Positions 1-9,274 of a stretch of DNA of 64,000 nucleotides are shown here, in pieces. The position numbers were made by a program, and so were the translations under genes. Position 1 is the stretch's first letter. Every line of letters starts with the position of its first letter. Location: contig JAJZXJ010000010.1 in the NCBI GenBank assembly GCA_021802425.1, positions 1-64,000 of the forward strand, written 5' to 3'. The DNA is from Acidulodesulfobacterium sp021802425 (GTDB lineage Bacteria; SZUA-79; Acidulodesulfobacterales; Acidulodesulfobacteraceae). The notes below the pieces were generated by a model. That model was given only the letters and a program-made list of their open reading frames with translations. It did no database searches and was not told where the DNA came from.

Positions 1-43
1 ATCGATAAAGAAATTATATCTTAATATTAAACCATTTTCAAAC

Positions 44-72
44 TTACAAAGATTATAAAAATCTGCTATAAT
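44..72 (+). promoter_or_regulatory. Probable sigma-70 promoter for ispF
   Basis: A TTACAA -35-like hexamer (44-49) and a perfect TATAAT -10 (67-72) are separated by exactly 17 bp. The -10 is preceded by TGC, an extended -10 context. Transcription would start near 79, about 28 bases before the ispF ATG. The -35 is weak. Confidence 0.55.
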
Positions 73-106
73 TTACAAAAGATTAATAAGCGGCATAATA
101 AGCATA

Positions 107-610
107 ATGAATAACATTAGAATAGGGTGCGGCTACGACATCCATAAATTTTTAGAGGTTGCGCTTTTTGAAAAGGCAGCCAAAAGGCTTTATCTCGGCG
201 GGGTGTTAATCGAGGGACATATCGGCGTTGCCGCCCATTCCGACGGCGATGTCGTTCTTCACTCCCTTACCGATGCTCTGCTCGGCGCCCTGAGCCTGCC
301 CGATATAGGCGTTCTATACCCCGACAACCTTAAATCGACAAAAGGAATAAGCAGTATAGAAATAATAAGATATGCCTATAAATTGGTTCAGGAAAAGGGG
401 TACGCGCTGGTAAATGCCGATATTACGATTATAACCCAGACGCCTAAAATATCCGCGTATAAAGAGCAAATGATAAATTCGGTGTCCGCCGCGCTGGGCG
501 TTGATAAATCCTGCATTAATATTAAAGGAAAAACCAAAGAAGGGCTTGACTCTGTGGGAAAACAAAAAGCGATAGAAGCTTTTAGCGTCTGCCTTATATC
601 ACAGCAGTAA
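107..610 (+). CDS. ispF: 2-C-methyl-D-erythritol 2,4-cyclodiphosphate synthase
   Basis: IspF cyclises CDP-ME 2-phosphate to MEcPP in the MEP isoprenoid pathway. The 167-residue protein has the usual family length. The metal-binding GYDIH motif (residues 9-13, ligands D11 and H13) and the HSDGDVVLH motif (44-52, third ligand H52) are intact, as are ADITIITQTPKI near 105-116 and the KGKTKEGLD loop near 140. A short insertion of about seven residues lies between the two N-terminal motifs compared with E. coli. The ATG has little Shine-Dalgarno signal. ispD follows 108 bp downstream on the same strand; the two enzymes flank IspE in the pathway and are often adjacent or fused. Confidence 0.96.
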   Translation: MNNIRIGCGYDIHKFLEVALFEKAAKRLYLGGVLIEGHIGVAAHSDGDVVLHSLTDALLGALSLPDIGVLYPDNLKSTKGISSIEIIRYAYKLVQEKGYALVNADITIITQTPKISAYKEQMINSVSAALGVDKSCINIKGKTKEGLDSVGKQKAIEAFSVCLISQQ

Positions 611-681
611 ATTCTTTCTTTTTTCCTTGCCTGATTTCCACTTTTACCCTGCGTTTCTACTGCGGGATTAAGGTATGATTA

Positions 682-690
682 TGATATAAT
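682..690 (+). promoter_or_regulatory. Extended -10 element upstream of ispD
   Basis: TGATATAAT, an extended -10 (TGN plus TATAAT), lies 28 bp before the ispD ATG. No convincing -35 sits 16-18 bp upstream, which is compatible with an extended -10 promoter. The same nine bases recur upstream of the menaquinone operon, hsp20 and the Cys-rich/SPOR genes. Confidence 0.4.
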
Positions 691-718
691 AAACAATATA
701 AATAAATTATTTAATAAA

Positions 719-1477
719 ATGAAATCATACGCAATATTGCTTGCCGCGGGAGCAGGTTTAAGAACGGGGCTTAAGGTTCCAAAACAGCTTGTAAAAATCA
801 AGGATAAAGAAATTATACTCCACAGCCTTGAAATATTTACAAAATCGAGTATTAATTTTGATGCCGTCGTTATAGCAACGCCGCCTTCCTCCGTTTTCGA
901 TTTTAACTGGAGCGATTTTTTCAAAAAAAATACCGGGGGCACAGGTACAAAAAAATTACACATAATAACAGGGGGGAAGGCAAGACAGGATTCCGTGGGT
1001 AACTCCATAAAATATTTAGAAAGTATTTTACCCGCCTCCGAGGCGGAAAATGCTGTCGTCTTTATTCACGACGCCGCAAGGCCGTTTATAAAGGATGAAG
1101 AATTAACCCTGCTTTTAGATAAAACCGCAGCCCACGGCGCCGCTTTTTTATGTTCGCCGGCAACGGACACGATTAAAGAAATAAATTTTAAAGAAACAAA
1201 TCCCGTCAAATTAATATTGCCGAATCCCGTCAAACTTAAAACCATTAAAAGGGATAATTTAATATCCGCAAAAACTCCTCAAGTATTTAAGTTTAACATT
1301 ATAAAAAAGGCTCTTCACGAAGCCCGCCGAACAGGCTTTACATCGACCGACGACATATCTTTGGCGGAAAATTTGGGGTTGGCGGTCGTGCCGATATTAT
1401 CGACAGACTTTAATATAAAAATAACCTCTGCCTTAGATATCGAAATTGCGGAATTGCTCTACGATAAGTTTAAATAA
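719..1477 (+). CDS. ispD: 2-C-methyl-D-erythritol 4-phosphate cytidylyltransferase
   Basis: IspD couples CTP to MEP, giving CDP-ME, in non-mevalonate isoprenoid synthesis. The N-terminal nucleotide-binding stretch LAAGAGLRTGLKVPKQ matches the family AAGxGxR-PKQ signature. Other family blocks are visible: GGKARQDSV near 96, HDAARPF near 118, the substrate-loop TDTIKE near 149 and AKTPQVF near 180. At 252 residues it is slightly longer than E. coli IspD; the extra residues sit mainly in the segment near 65-85. It starts at an ATG without a strong Shine-Dalgarno sequence. The MEP pathway is also represented by ispH (29750-30619). Confidence 0.95.
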   Translation: MKSYAILLAAGAGLRTGLKVPKQLVKIKDKEIILHSLEIFTKSSINFDAVVIATPPSSVFDFNWSDFFKKNTGGTGTKKLHIITGGKARQDSVGNSIKYLESILPASEAENAVVFIHDAARPFIKDEELTLLLDKTAAHGAAFLCSPATDTIKEINFKETNPVKLILPNPVKLKTIKRDNLISAKTPQVFKFNIIKKALHEARRTGFTSTDDISLAENLGLAVVPILSTDFNIKITSALDIEIAELLYDKFK

Positions 1478-1584
1478 AAATCGGCCCCGTTATTTACTTT
1501 TTTTAAAAACAATGCAATAATTGTCAATATAACAAAACAACAAACGCGGCAAACAACAAAACAATAAACAATTTTCCGGCATAT

Positions 1585-3120
1585 ATGCATACAGATAAAA
1601 ATTCCTCGGGGGTTCGCGTCCGCTTTGCCCCAAGCCCTACGGGAAACCTCCATATAGGCGGTGTAAGAACGCTTTTGTTTAATTATCTTTTTGCCCTGAA
1701 AAACAAAGGCAGGCTTATTTTAAGGATAGACGATACGGACAGGGTTAGAAGTAAAAAAGAATACGAAGATTCTATCGTAGGCGATTTGGAATGGGTGGGT
1801 ATTAAATGGGATGAATTTTACAGGCAGTCGGAAAGAACCGCCGTCTATGAAAACTACCTCGATATTCTTAAGGAAAAGGGGTTGATTTATGAATGCTTCT
1901 GCGACGAAGAAGATATTTTAAAATCGAAAGAGTTAGCGATAAGGTCAAAAAAACCTTACATTTATAGCGGCAGATGCCTGCATCTTTCGCCGGAAGAAAA
2001 AGAAGAATTCCGCTCCAAGTTTAAAGAAAAAGGGCTTTATCCGTCGATTCGCCTGAATATTATTAAAATAGGGTTAAATTCTATCGAATTCAACGATATC
2101 GTTCATGGCCGCATCGCCTTTAACCCAAAACTAATCGGCGATTTTATCCTTAAGACCGAAGACAACAGGTTCACATATAATTTTGCCTCCATTATAGACG
2201 ACAGCGACTTAGGTATAACTCATGTAATAAGAGGCGAAGACCATATCTCCAATACGCCGAAACAGATTTTACTCCTTAAGGCTTTAGAAAAAAATATACC
2301 AGATTTTGCGCACATTTCACTCTTATACGGCAAGGACGGCAAGATAATGTCAAAAAGGGATTCGGCTTCCAATATCTTTTACTATAAAAACGAGGGGTAT
2401 CTTCCGGACGCTATATTAAACTACCTTGCGATAACGGGAAATACATTTGTAATGCATAAAGACGGCGGCAAAGACAAAGCCGGCAAAAACACAACTGAAA
2501 AGGAGATATTTTCAAGCATATCCGAAATGGCATCCGACTTTGATATAACAAGAACAAAGAGTTCAAGCGCCATCTTTAACGAAGAAAAATTAAAATTCGT
2601 CAACGAAAAATGGCTTATTAACACGCCTGCCTCCGAATTAATTAATATTATTACGGAAAAATTCGGTCAGCTTGACGCCGTGCAGGCGGCGCCTTCGGGA
2701 AGTCCCAAGTCCCTTATGTCCAAGCTTAAAGAAACCTATCCGACAGGAACATCTTTGAAGATAATAGATTTTTTAAAGCAGGAATTTAAAACCGTAAAGG
2801 AGATATTGGAAGAATTAAAAATATTTTTCGACGATTTTAAAATAAAAGCAAATGCGGATAACATTAACAATAATAAATATAACTTTGAAGACCTTAAAAG
2901 CCTGAAAACAATCCTGCGTGAAAACATTGAAAAAACGGCGGAGTTTAACGAAATTTCAATTAAAAACGCAATAAAAGAAACTGCCGCGGGCGGCAATAAG
3001 ACCGTCAAGGATTGCTACGAAACATTAAGGCTTTTCCTCACGGGTAAATTAGATGGACCGTCTATAATTAAAATCGCCGTCATTTTAGGCAAACAAAGGG
3101 TCATGGCAAGGCTGTCGTAA
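1585..3120 (+). CDS. gltX: Glutamyl-tRNA synthetase
   Basis: Class I aminoacyl-tRNA synthetase that charges tRNA(Glu), and probably also tRNA(Gln) if this organism uses the amidotransferase route. The HIGH-type signature appears as PSPTGNLHIGG (residues 16-26) and the KMSKS-type loop as KIMSKR (253-258). A zinc-binding set like that of E. coli GluRS is visible: C104, C106, C131 and H133. The 511-residue length is normal, with a lysine-rich C-terminal anticodon-binding region. The ATG at 1585 sits 13 residues before the conserved VRFAPSP core, so the start is credible. It is about 107 bp downstream of ispD, and a scaffold gap follows soon after its stop. Confidence 0.96.
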   Translation: MHTDKNSSGVRVRFAPSPTGNLHIGGVRTLLFNYLFALKNKGRLILRIDDTDRVRSKKEYEDSIVGDLEWVGIKWDEFYRQSERTAVYENYLDILKEKGLIYECFCDEEDILKSKELAIRSKKPYIYSGRCLHLSPEEKEEFRSKFKEKGLYPSIRLNIIKIGLNSIEFNDIVHGRIAFNPKLIGDFILKTEDNRFTYNFASIIDDSDLGITHVIRGEDHISNTPKQILLLKALEKNIPDFAHISLLYGKDGKIMSKRDSASNIFYYKNEGYLPDAILNYLAITGNTFVMHKDGGKDKAGKNTTEKEIFSSISEMASDFDITRTKSSSAIFNEEKLKFVNEKWLINTPASELINIITEKFGQLDAVQAAPSGSPKSLMSKLKETYPTGTSLKIIDFLKQEFKTVKEILEELKIFFDDFKIKANADNINNNKYNFEDLKSLKTILRENIEKTAEFNEISIKNAIKETAAGGNKTVKDCYETLRLFLTGKLDGPSIIKIAVILGKQRVMARLS

Positions 3121-3158
3121 CGCTCAAAATTGCGGGTAGAAAATTATTTTTCTGGATT

Positions 3159-3258
3159 NNNNNNNNNNNNNNNNNNNNNNNNNNNNNNNNNNNNNNNNNN
3201 NNNNNNNNNNNNNNNNNNNNNNNNNNNNNNNNNNNNNNNNNNNNNNNNNNNNNNNNNN
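3159..3258. other. Assembly gap (100 N)
   Basis: Exactly 100 N characters, a conventional scaffold gap of unknown true size. It lies between the convergent ends of gltX (plus) and the PIN-TRAM gene (minus), so no visible gene is cut by it. Confidence 0.99.
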
Positions 3259-3287
3259 CGCGGGAATGTCGATACCGCGTTAGAAAT

Positions 3288-4352
3288 CTAAACCGTCTCT
3301 CTATCGTAATTTATTTTTGCAAATATCATTCTGCCGCTCGATGTTTGAAGGACGCTTGTAACTGTAACATCGAGTTCCGAACCGACTAGTTTCATCGCAT
3401 CTTCGACCACTACCATAGTTCCGTCATCCATATAGGCAATACCCTGATTCTTTTCCCTTCCCTCTTTGGCAATTAGAACGGTTATAGCCTCTCCCGGAAG
3501 CAAAATCGGCCGAAGGGCTTTAACAAGGTCGTTAATGTTTAAGACATTAATATTTCTGACCTGCGCCACCTTGTTTAAATTAAAGTCGGTTGTGATAATT
3601 TTTCCGTTTTTTTCTTTTGCAAATGCGATTAGTTTTGCGTCAACCTCTTTAATATTCTGATAATCGACGTCGGCAAATTCGATATTGATATTTTTATCCT
3701 CTCTCAGCTCTTTTAATATATCGAGACCCCTTCTTCCTTTCACCCTTTTAAGCGGGTCCTGGGAATCGGCGATATGTTGAAGTTCATGGAGAACGAATGT
3801 GGGTATTATAAGAACGCCGTCGATAAAACCGGTTTTTGCGACATCGAGTATGCGTCCGTCAATCAAGGAACTTGTATCTATTACTTTATAATTGCGGCAG
3901 GACTCGGACTTATCCTGTTTACCCTCCATATCTTTTGGATTTAAATGGTGAGCCTTATTGGCAAAACCTCCGATGCTCACCTCGTCGCTTACCCTCAACC
4001 CGATGATAAGACCGAGATAGCCCGCAACAAAATTGACAAAAGCATAGGTTATATAACCTAAAAGATTGCCGGTAAAAAATCCTTTAAACAGTTGATATGT
4101 TACATAATTAATTATAAAAAGAGCTATAAAAAGCCCTATTCCACCCGCTAATATCTTTTTGGTGGATATGGATTCCATGCTTTTTTCAACGGTTACGACA
4201 ATAAAACCTATCGTAAAACCAAATAAAAGCCCGACATAAGACAGAAGGTCGTTGTGCCAGTACTCCTTGCCGATTAAATAACCCAAAATTGCCGAAATCA
4301 AAACAAGAGATATTCTTACAAAAAGAATCGGCTCTTTATTAAAAATTTTCAT
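3288..4352 (-). CDS. PIN-TRAM domain membrane protein (YacL-like)
   Basis: This is a 354-residue membrane protein of the PIN/TRAM family, typified by Bacillus YacL. Four hydrophobic helices (about 10-28, 38-56, 68-88 and 98-119) anchor it. A PIN nuclease domain follows from about residue 156, with the acidic residues D159, E190, D238 and D256 expected to bind metal, in the order of active PIN RNases. A C-terminal TRAM RNA-binding domain covers about 285-350. The family is inferred to act on RNA at the membrane, but its substrates are not established. In Firmicutes the gene lies next to ispD/ispF and carD; here carD is its upstream neighbour, and the ispF-ispD genes lie just across the gap on the other strand. 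Confidence 0.88.
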   Translation of the reverse strand: MKIFNKEPILFVRISLVLISAILGYLIGKEYWHNDLLSYVGLLFGFTIGFIVVTVEKSMESISTKKILAGGIGLFIALFIINYVTYQLFKGFFTGNLLGYITYAFVNFVAGYLGLIIGLRVSDEVSIGGFANKAHHLNPKDMEGKQDKSESCRNYKVIDTSSLIDGRILDVAKTGFIDGVLIIPTFVLHELQHIADSQDPLKRVKGRRGLDILKELREDKNINIEFADVDYQNIKEVDAKLIAFAKEKNGKIITTDFNLNKVAQVRNINVLNINDLVKALRPILLPGEAITVLIAKEGREKNQGIAYMDDGTMVVVEDAMKLVGSELDVTVTSVLQTSSGRMIFAKINYDRETV

Positions 4353-4478
4353 TAAAATTCACCATTGAATTAAATCATTATCATTTTTATAAAATTCGTT
4401 TTAATTTATTTTATATATTAGCTAATTAGTTAGTAAGTAATTAGGATTTCAGGTTTTTATTTTTTATCGCCTATCACA

Positions 4479-4991
4479 TCACTGAACGAATATCCGTTTT
4501 ATTTTGTCCTCTACAAATGTCTCCGGCCTGTGCATAACGGTGGATAATTCTTTGATTATTAAATGTTTTGCTTTTTCGAACATCTTTTTTTCCGCAAAAG
4601 ATAGTTCTTTTTCCGCCTTTAATATATAAAGGTCTCTTAAAACCTCGGCAACCTCAAAAAGGCACGACGAACATAGTTTTATGTTATAGCCGTTAAACCG
4701 CTTATTCCATGATTCTTTTCTTGCGAAAGGATTTTTAATGCATCTGGCTTCCAATACATCAAAAACTTTTTGTATTTCATTCTCCTTAATCAATTGACGA
4801 AGTCCAACTTCATGCGCATTTTTCACGGGGACCATAATTTTAGCATTGTTTTCTAAAATCTTAACATTGTAAAAAGAAATGTCCGCCGAACCAATTTTTT
4901 GCGCGGAAATACATTCGACAATACCGACTCCGTAACTGGGATAAAAGACAAACGAGTTAACGCTAAACTCCGTTTTGCTTAGGTTTAACAT
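4479..4991 (-). CDS. carD: CarD/CdnL-type RNA polymerase-binding regulator
   Basis: A 170-residue protein of the CarD_CdnL_TRCF family. The N-terminal RNA polymerase-interacting domain (about 8-70) has the typical VNSFVFYPSYGVGIVE opening and a FYNVKI strand. The C-terminal part (about 75-165) is helical and charged, the expected DNA-binding domain that stabilises open promoter complexes, especially at rRNA promoters. A strong Shine-Dalgarno sequence (AAGGAGG, 7 bases before the ATG) supports the start. Three cysteines occur close together (C103, C118, C121 approximately). It is followed by the PIN-TRAM gene 126 bp downstream on the same strand. Confidence 0.85.
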   Translation of the reverse strand: MLNLSKTEFSVNSFVFYPSYGVGIVECISAQKIGSADISFYNVKILENNAKIMVPVKNAHEVGLRQLIKENEIQKVFDVLEARCIKNPFARKESWNKRFNGYNIKLCSSCLFEVAEVLRDLYILKAEKELSFAEKKMFEKAKHLIIKELSTVMHRPETFVEDKIKRIFVQ

Positions 4992-5045
4992 AATTTAACC
5001 TCCTTAAACTTTAAACTTTTAGATTTTTTTAATTTAATAGATGCG

Positions 5046-6155
5046 TTAGCTAAACACTGCATTATATAGAGTATCCCTTTCGGTTGGGATATTACCAGTC
5101 TCTTCGATAATCTTCTTTACCATTTTTACGCTAAGCCCTGCCGGGTTTGTTGAACCTGCGTCATGAGATATTTTTTCTTCTATTAATGTCCCGTCAAAAT
5201 CATCGGCTCCGAAAGACAGGGACACCTGGGCAAGATTGATGCCCAAATTGACAAAGAAGGTTTTAATATGTTTAAAATTATCCAGAAAAAGTCTGGACAC
5301 CGCTATCATCTTTAAATCATCATATCCTGAGGTTAAATTAGAATTTTTAACTGCCGTGTTTTTAGGCTGGAAGGCAAACGGAATAAAAGATTTAAAGCCG
5401 TTAGTTTCATCCTGGGCGTTTCTTACCTTTTCTAAATGGCTAACCCTGTCTTCATAGCTTTCTTTTACTCCGTACAGCATCGAGGCATTGGACGGTATGC
5501 CGAGACTATGCGCCGTTTTGTGTATTTGAATCCATCTTTCTCCGCTGATTTTTTGCGGACACAACCGCTTTCTTATAACAGGGTTGAATATTTCCGCCCC
5601 GCCTCCGGGAAGGCTGTCTAAGCCGCTATCTTTTAAGTCCGATAGCACTTCGTCAACCGATAATCCCGAAATTTTAGATAAATAATCTATTTCTACCGCG
5701 GTAAAAGCTTGAATAAGAAGATTGGGAAATTCTTTTTTAATCCCGCAAATCATACCTGTATAAAAACTGTAAGGAAGCGAAGGGTGAAGACCGCCGACGA
5801 TGTGAACTTCCCTGAAGTTATTGGCTTTATAATTGATTTTAATATACTCAATTATTTCGTAGGTGTTCATAGTGTATGCGTCTATTTCCTTTCCATTTCT
5901 GTAAAAGGCGCAAAAGGCGCACCTGTTTACACATATATTGGTATAATTTATATGAATATTGACTATATAATATACTCTGTTTCCGTTGATTTGATGGTTT
6001 TTAAAATTTGCCAGCTCGCCTAACGCAATCAAATCATCGGCTTTAAATAGAAATAAAGCATCATCGGCTGAAAGCCTTATATTATTATAAACTTTTTCTC
6101 TTATTAAATCAAAAGTTTTATTTTCTATCGCCTTATTCATATTTTGATTAATCAT
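5046..6155 (-). CDS. mqnE: Aminofutalosine synthase (radical SAM)
   Basis: MqnE joins SAM chemistry to 3-[(1-carboxyvinyl)oxy]benzoate, forming aminofutalosine in the futalosine route to menaquinone. The radical-SAM cluster motif CxxxCxFC is at C75, C79 and C82 within NICVNRCAFCAFYR. The stretch AFTAVEIDYLSKISGLS followed by GLDSLPGGGAEIF is characteristic of MqnE rather than the paralogue MqnC, which is the main alternative. Length (369) is normal. It is the last gene of the four-gene quinone operon and overlaps the upstream UbiX-type gene by 8 bp. mqnA, mqnC and mqnD are not in this window. Confidence 0.85.
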   Translation of the reverse strand: MINQNMNKAIENKTFDLIREKVYNNIRLSADDALFLFKADDLIALGELANFKNHQINGNRVYYIVNIHINYTNICVNRCAFCAFYRNGKEIDAYTMNTYEIIEYIKINYKANNFREVHIVGGLHPSLPYSFYTGMICGIKKEFPNLLIQAFTAVEIDYLSKISGLSVDEVLSDLKDSGLDSLPGGGAEIFNPVIRKRLCPQKISGERWIQIHKTAHSLGIPSNASMLYGVKESYEDRVSHLEKVRNAQDETNGFKSFIPFAFQPKNTAVKNSNLTSGYDDLKMIAVSRLFLDNFKHIKTFFVNLGINLAQVSLSFGADDFDGTLIEEKISHDAGSTNPAGLSVKMVKKIIEETGNIPTERDTLYNAVFS

Positions 6156-6816
6156 AACCCTTCCATCTTATATACATATCGTTATCTATCCCCAAACTAT
6201 CTAATATTTTACCTGTTATAAAACTTATAATATCGTCTATTCCCTGCGGTTTATTATAAAAAGCGGGAATAGGGGGAAGAATGACTGCTCCGGAATTAAT
6301 TAACGAGAGCATATTTTTAAGGTGAATATCGTTAAACGGGGTTTCTCTCGGACATACGATAAGCTTCTTCCTTTCTTTAAGCATAACATCGCTTGCGCGT
6401 TCGATTAAATTCCCCGAATTTCCGCAGGCAATTCTAGAGAGGCTTCCCATAGAACAGGGAATAACCGCCATACCTTTAACCTGCTTTGCCGACCCGCTCG
6501 CAATCTTTGCCTCCAGAAACATTTCATCCAGAAAAGCAAATCCGTCATTATGAAGCTCAAATTTATTCAGGATTTCATCTTTAATTTTACCTTCAAGCTT
6601 TGTTAAATTTCCATCCGTATCGAGATTGACAAACATTCCTAATTCGTCTTTAATTACTTTAAAACCAGGTTTAGAAATTATAAGATAAACAAAATAGGAA
6701 TTATTAACTAAGGCTTTAAGAAGGCTGAATCCAAATATCGCTCCGGATGCGCCGGTTATGGCGATAATATAGGAAGGTCTTCCGGTTCCTACCTCTAAAT
6801 TTTCTTTCATTTTCAT
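6148..6816 (-). CDS. ubiX: UbiX-type flavin prenyltransferase
   Basis: UbiX makes prenylated FMN from FMN and dimethylallyl phosphate, the cofactor needed by UbiD decarboxylases. The flavodoxin-like fold begins with ITGASGAIFG (residues 20-29), and the conserved C-terminal block LKERKKLIVCPRETPFN is present. At 222 residues it has a short extra N-terminus; M3 could equally be the start. It sits between the UbiA-type gene (23 bp upstream) and mqnE (8 bp overlap), and with the UbiD homologue forms a decarboxylation pair for the menaquinone precursor. The pair is termed MqnM/MqnL in some descriptions of the futalosine pathway. Confidence 0.9.
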   Translation of the reverse strand: MKMKENLEVGTGRPSYIIAITGASGAIFGFSLLKALVNNSYFVYLIISKPGFKVIKDELGMFVNLDTDGNLTKLEGKIKDEILNKFELHNDGFAFLDEMFLEAKIASGSAKQVKGMAVIPCSMGSLSRIACGNSGNLIERASDVMLKERKKLIVCPRETPFNDIHLKNMLSLINSGAVILPPIPAFYNKPQGIDDIISFITGKILDSLGIDNDMYIRWKGYD

Positions 6817-6839
6817 TTTAATATTCTAATAATTATAAA

Positions 6840-7733
6840 TTACGACTTGAGGTAAAAATTACCGTACATCACGCTTATAAAAATAAAAATAAAAAATGTC
6901 ACGGAAATATAACCGTTCATGGTAAAAAATGCCATATCTATATTGTCTAAACTTTTATAGACAAGATAGTGTTCATAAGCAAAAAACCCGACTACTAAAA
7001 TTATCCCCGTAATGTATAAAAAATTAAGATTAAAGATGAAATACAGGGATATTAAACAGATTAAGGCTGACAAATGAAATATTCTTGAGATAATTACCCC
7101 GTTTTTTATTCCAAATTTTGCTGGAATAGAAAATAATCCGTTTGCGACATCAAAATCGTAATCCATCACGGCATATAAAATGTCAAACCCCGTTCCCCAA
7201 AAAACTACCGCGAGGCCAAGAATTAAAATTTTATAATTAAGGCTTCCCGTTACCGCAAGCCATGTCCCTATCGGTCCTAAAGCCATACTTATTCCCAGAA
7301 CCAGATGGGAAAAAAAGGTAAACCTTTTTGTATATGAATAAAATGTAACAAAGGCAATTACAAACGGGGATAAGATAAAACATATAAAATTTAACTCATA
7401 TGCGGCAATAATGAGAACCGAGTATGCAATGATGCCAAAAACAATGCTATATAGAGCGGTAAGGTCGCCCTTCGGAAGCGTCCTGCCCATAGTCCTTTTA
7501 TTTTTTGCGTCTATTTTTCTGTCTATTACCCTGTTAAAAGCCATTGCTCCGCTTCTCCCCGAGACAAGAGCAACAATAATCCATATTATTTTATAATAAA
7601 AAAAGGGGGCGCCGAAATCCGCGGGATACTTATCGTAAAAAGCAAGCAAAAAAGCGCTAAGGGCAAACGGCAAAACAAATATCGTATGAGAAAATTTGAC
7701 TAACTCTAATGTATTTTTTATTTTTTTAAGCAT
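6840..7733 (-). CDS. mqnP: UbiA-family prenyltransferase (menaquinone, MqnP-like)
   Basis: An integral-membrane aromatic prenyltransferase that attaches the polyprenyl tail to the naphthoate head group. The 297-residue protein is rich in hydrophobic helices. The first Asp-rich motif is NRVIDRKIDAKN (N67, D71, D75) and the second is DYDFD near 200, both of which bind Mg-diphosphate. UbiA of the ubiquinone path and MqnP are close homologues; the operon with mqnE favours a role in menaquinone synthesis on 1,4-dihydroxy-6-naphthoate. Its start lies 1 bp after the stop of the upstream UbiD gene, indicating tight translational linkage. Confidence 0.87.
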   Translation of the reverse strand: MLKKIKNTLELVKFSHTIFVLPFALSAFLLAFYDKYPADFGAPFFYYKIIWIIVALVSGRSGAMAFNRVIDRKIDAKNKRTMGRTLPKGDLTALYSIVFGIIAYSVLIIAAYELNFICFILSPFVIAFVTFYSYTKRFTFFSHLVLGISMALGPIGTWLAVTGSLNYKILILGLAVVFWGTGFDILYAVMDYDFDVANGLFSIPAKFGIKNGVIISRIFHLSALICLISLYFIFNLNFLYITGIILVVGFFAYEHYLVYKSLDNIDMAFFTMNGYISVTFFIFIFISVMYGNFYLKS

Positions 7734-7734
7734 T

Positions 7735-9183
7735 TTAACTTAAACCATATTCCTTCCATCTATCGTCAACCAATTTTTTTATTTCGGCAGACATAACGAT
7801 GTCGTTTGGCCATCTCCTTTTATAACCCTCTGATGCCCATTTTTTTGTGGCGTCGATCCCCATTTTGGAACCGTAGTTCGGAATATCGGATGCATGTTCT
7901 AATACATCGATAGGTCCATCCACAAATGTTATATCTCGTTTTGGGTCTATGTTATTGCATATTCTCCAGATAACCTCGCCTTTATCCTGAACATTGACAT
8001 CTTCATCGAGTACGACGATTATTTTTGTAAACATCATAAGCCCAAGCCCCCATATTCCGTGCATAATTTTTTTTGCATGCCCCGGATAGCTTTTTTTAAT
8101 GCTTATAAAAATTAAATCGTGAAATATTCCTTCAAATGGTAAATTCATATCGACAATTTCAGGAAATATCTTTTTTATGGCAGGCAGAAAAAACCTTTCC
8201 GTAGCCTTTCCTATATAGCAGTCTTCCATGGGCGGCTTACCGACGATGGTAGCCGGGTATATGGCATCTTTCCTGTGTGTTATAAGGGTTACATGAAACA
8301 CAGGATAAAAATCCTCAAGCGAATAATACCCCGTATGGTCGCCGAAAGGGCCTTCGAGCCTGAAATCTTCAGCCGGGTCTATATAGCCTTCCAGCACAAA
8401 CTCCGCATTTGCCGGAACAAGCAAATCGTTTGTTTCGCATTTTACAAGCTCTACGGCATCCTCCCTTAAAAACCCTGCAAACATCATCTCTTCTATATCT
8501 GGAGGAAGCGGCGCGGTGGCGGAATAAATCACCGCAGGGTCGGAACCTATAACCACGGAAACAGGTATCTTTTTGCCTAATTCTTTATATTTTCTAAAAT
8601 GCCTTGCCCCGTCTTTATGTATATGCCAGTGCATACCGCACGATGTATCGTCGTAAACCTGCATCCTGTACATTCCTACATTGGTGGATCCTTTTTCGGG
8701 ATCTTTTGTAAAAACAAGCGGCAAGGTTATAAACGGTCCGCCGTCTTCGGGCCATGTCTTTAAAACCGGTAAAATATCGAGCATGGGCGGTTTGTCGATA
8801 ATAACATCCTTACATTTCCCTGTTTTGACGATCTTTGGCATGTAATCGGCAAGTTTTTTCAGTTTTGAGAGGGATTTTATTTTCTCGAAAAAATTTGTCG
8901 GTATCTCAGGGTCTATTATCTCCGATACCCTTTTTGCGACATCGTCAAGACTTTTAACCTCAAAGGCCTGTAAAATCCGTTTATTCGAGCCGAACATATT
9001 TATAAGGACCGGAAAATTAAAGCCCTTGACATTTTCAAATAAAAGCGCCGGTCCCTCTTTTTTTACCATCCTATCCGCTATTTCAGCTATTTCTAAAAAT
9101 CTATCGACGGGGGCATTAACCCTGTGTAAATCTTTGTTTTCTTCTAAAAATTTGGCAAATTCGTGGAGGTCTTTATAAGGCAT
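7735..9183 (-). CDS. ubiD: UbiD-family prFMN-dependent decarboxylase (MqnL-like)
   Basis: UbiD-family enzymes reversibly decarboxylate aromatic acids using prenyl-FMN. The 482-residue protein carries the family blocks DTSCGMHWHIHKDGARHF near 180-197, EGPFGDHTGYY near 280 and GKPPMEDCYIGKATERFF near 315. As the first gene of a UbiD-UbiA-UbiX-MqnE operon it is best assigned to removal of the carboxylate from the prenylated naphthoate in futalosine-type menaquinone synthesis. A role on a phenolic acid cannot be excluded from sequence alone. An extended -10 element lies 55 bp upstream of the ATG. Confidence 0.88.
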   Translation of the reverse strand: MPYKDLHEFAKFLEENKDLHRVNAPVDRFLEIAEIADRMVKKEGPALLFENVKGFNFPVLINMFGSNKRILQAFEVKSLDDVAKRVSEIIDPEIPTNFFEKIKSLSKLKKLADYMPKIVKTGKCKDVIIDKPPMLDILPVLKTWPEDGGPFITLPLVFTKDPEKGSTNVGMYRMQVYDDTSCGMHWHIHKDGARHFRKYKELGKKIPVSVVIGSDPAVIYSATAPLPPDIEEMMFAGFLREDAVELVKCETNDLLVPANAEFVLEGYIDPAEDFRLEGPFGDHTGYYSLEDFYPVFHVTLITHRKDAIYPATIVGKPPMEDCYIGKATERFFLPAIKKIFPEIVDMNLPFEGIFHDLIFISIKKSYPGHAKKIMHGIWGLGLMMFTKIIVVLDEDVNVQDKGEVIWRICNNIDPKRDITFVDGPIDVLEHASDIPNYGSKMGIDATKKWASEGYKRRWPNDIVMSAEIKKLVDDRWKEYGLS

Positions 9184-9237
9184 TATGAATTTTATGATAT
9201 TTATTATTTATTGCTGCTTGTTATCCGTAATGTCTAT

Positions 9238-9246
9238 ATTATATCA
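9238..9246 (-). promoter_or_regulatory. Extended -10 element for the menaquinone operon
   Basis: Read on the minus strand the sequence is TGATATAAT, an extended -10 followed by a 55-bp leader to the ubiD ATG. No clear -35 hexamer is seen. Confidence 0.4.
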
Positions 9247-9274
9247 AATTAATTAAAAAAATAAAACGACAAAG

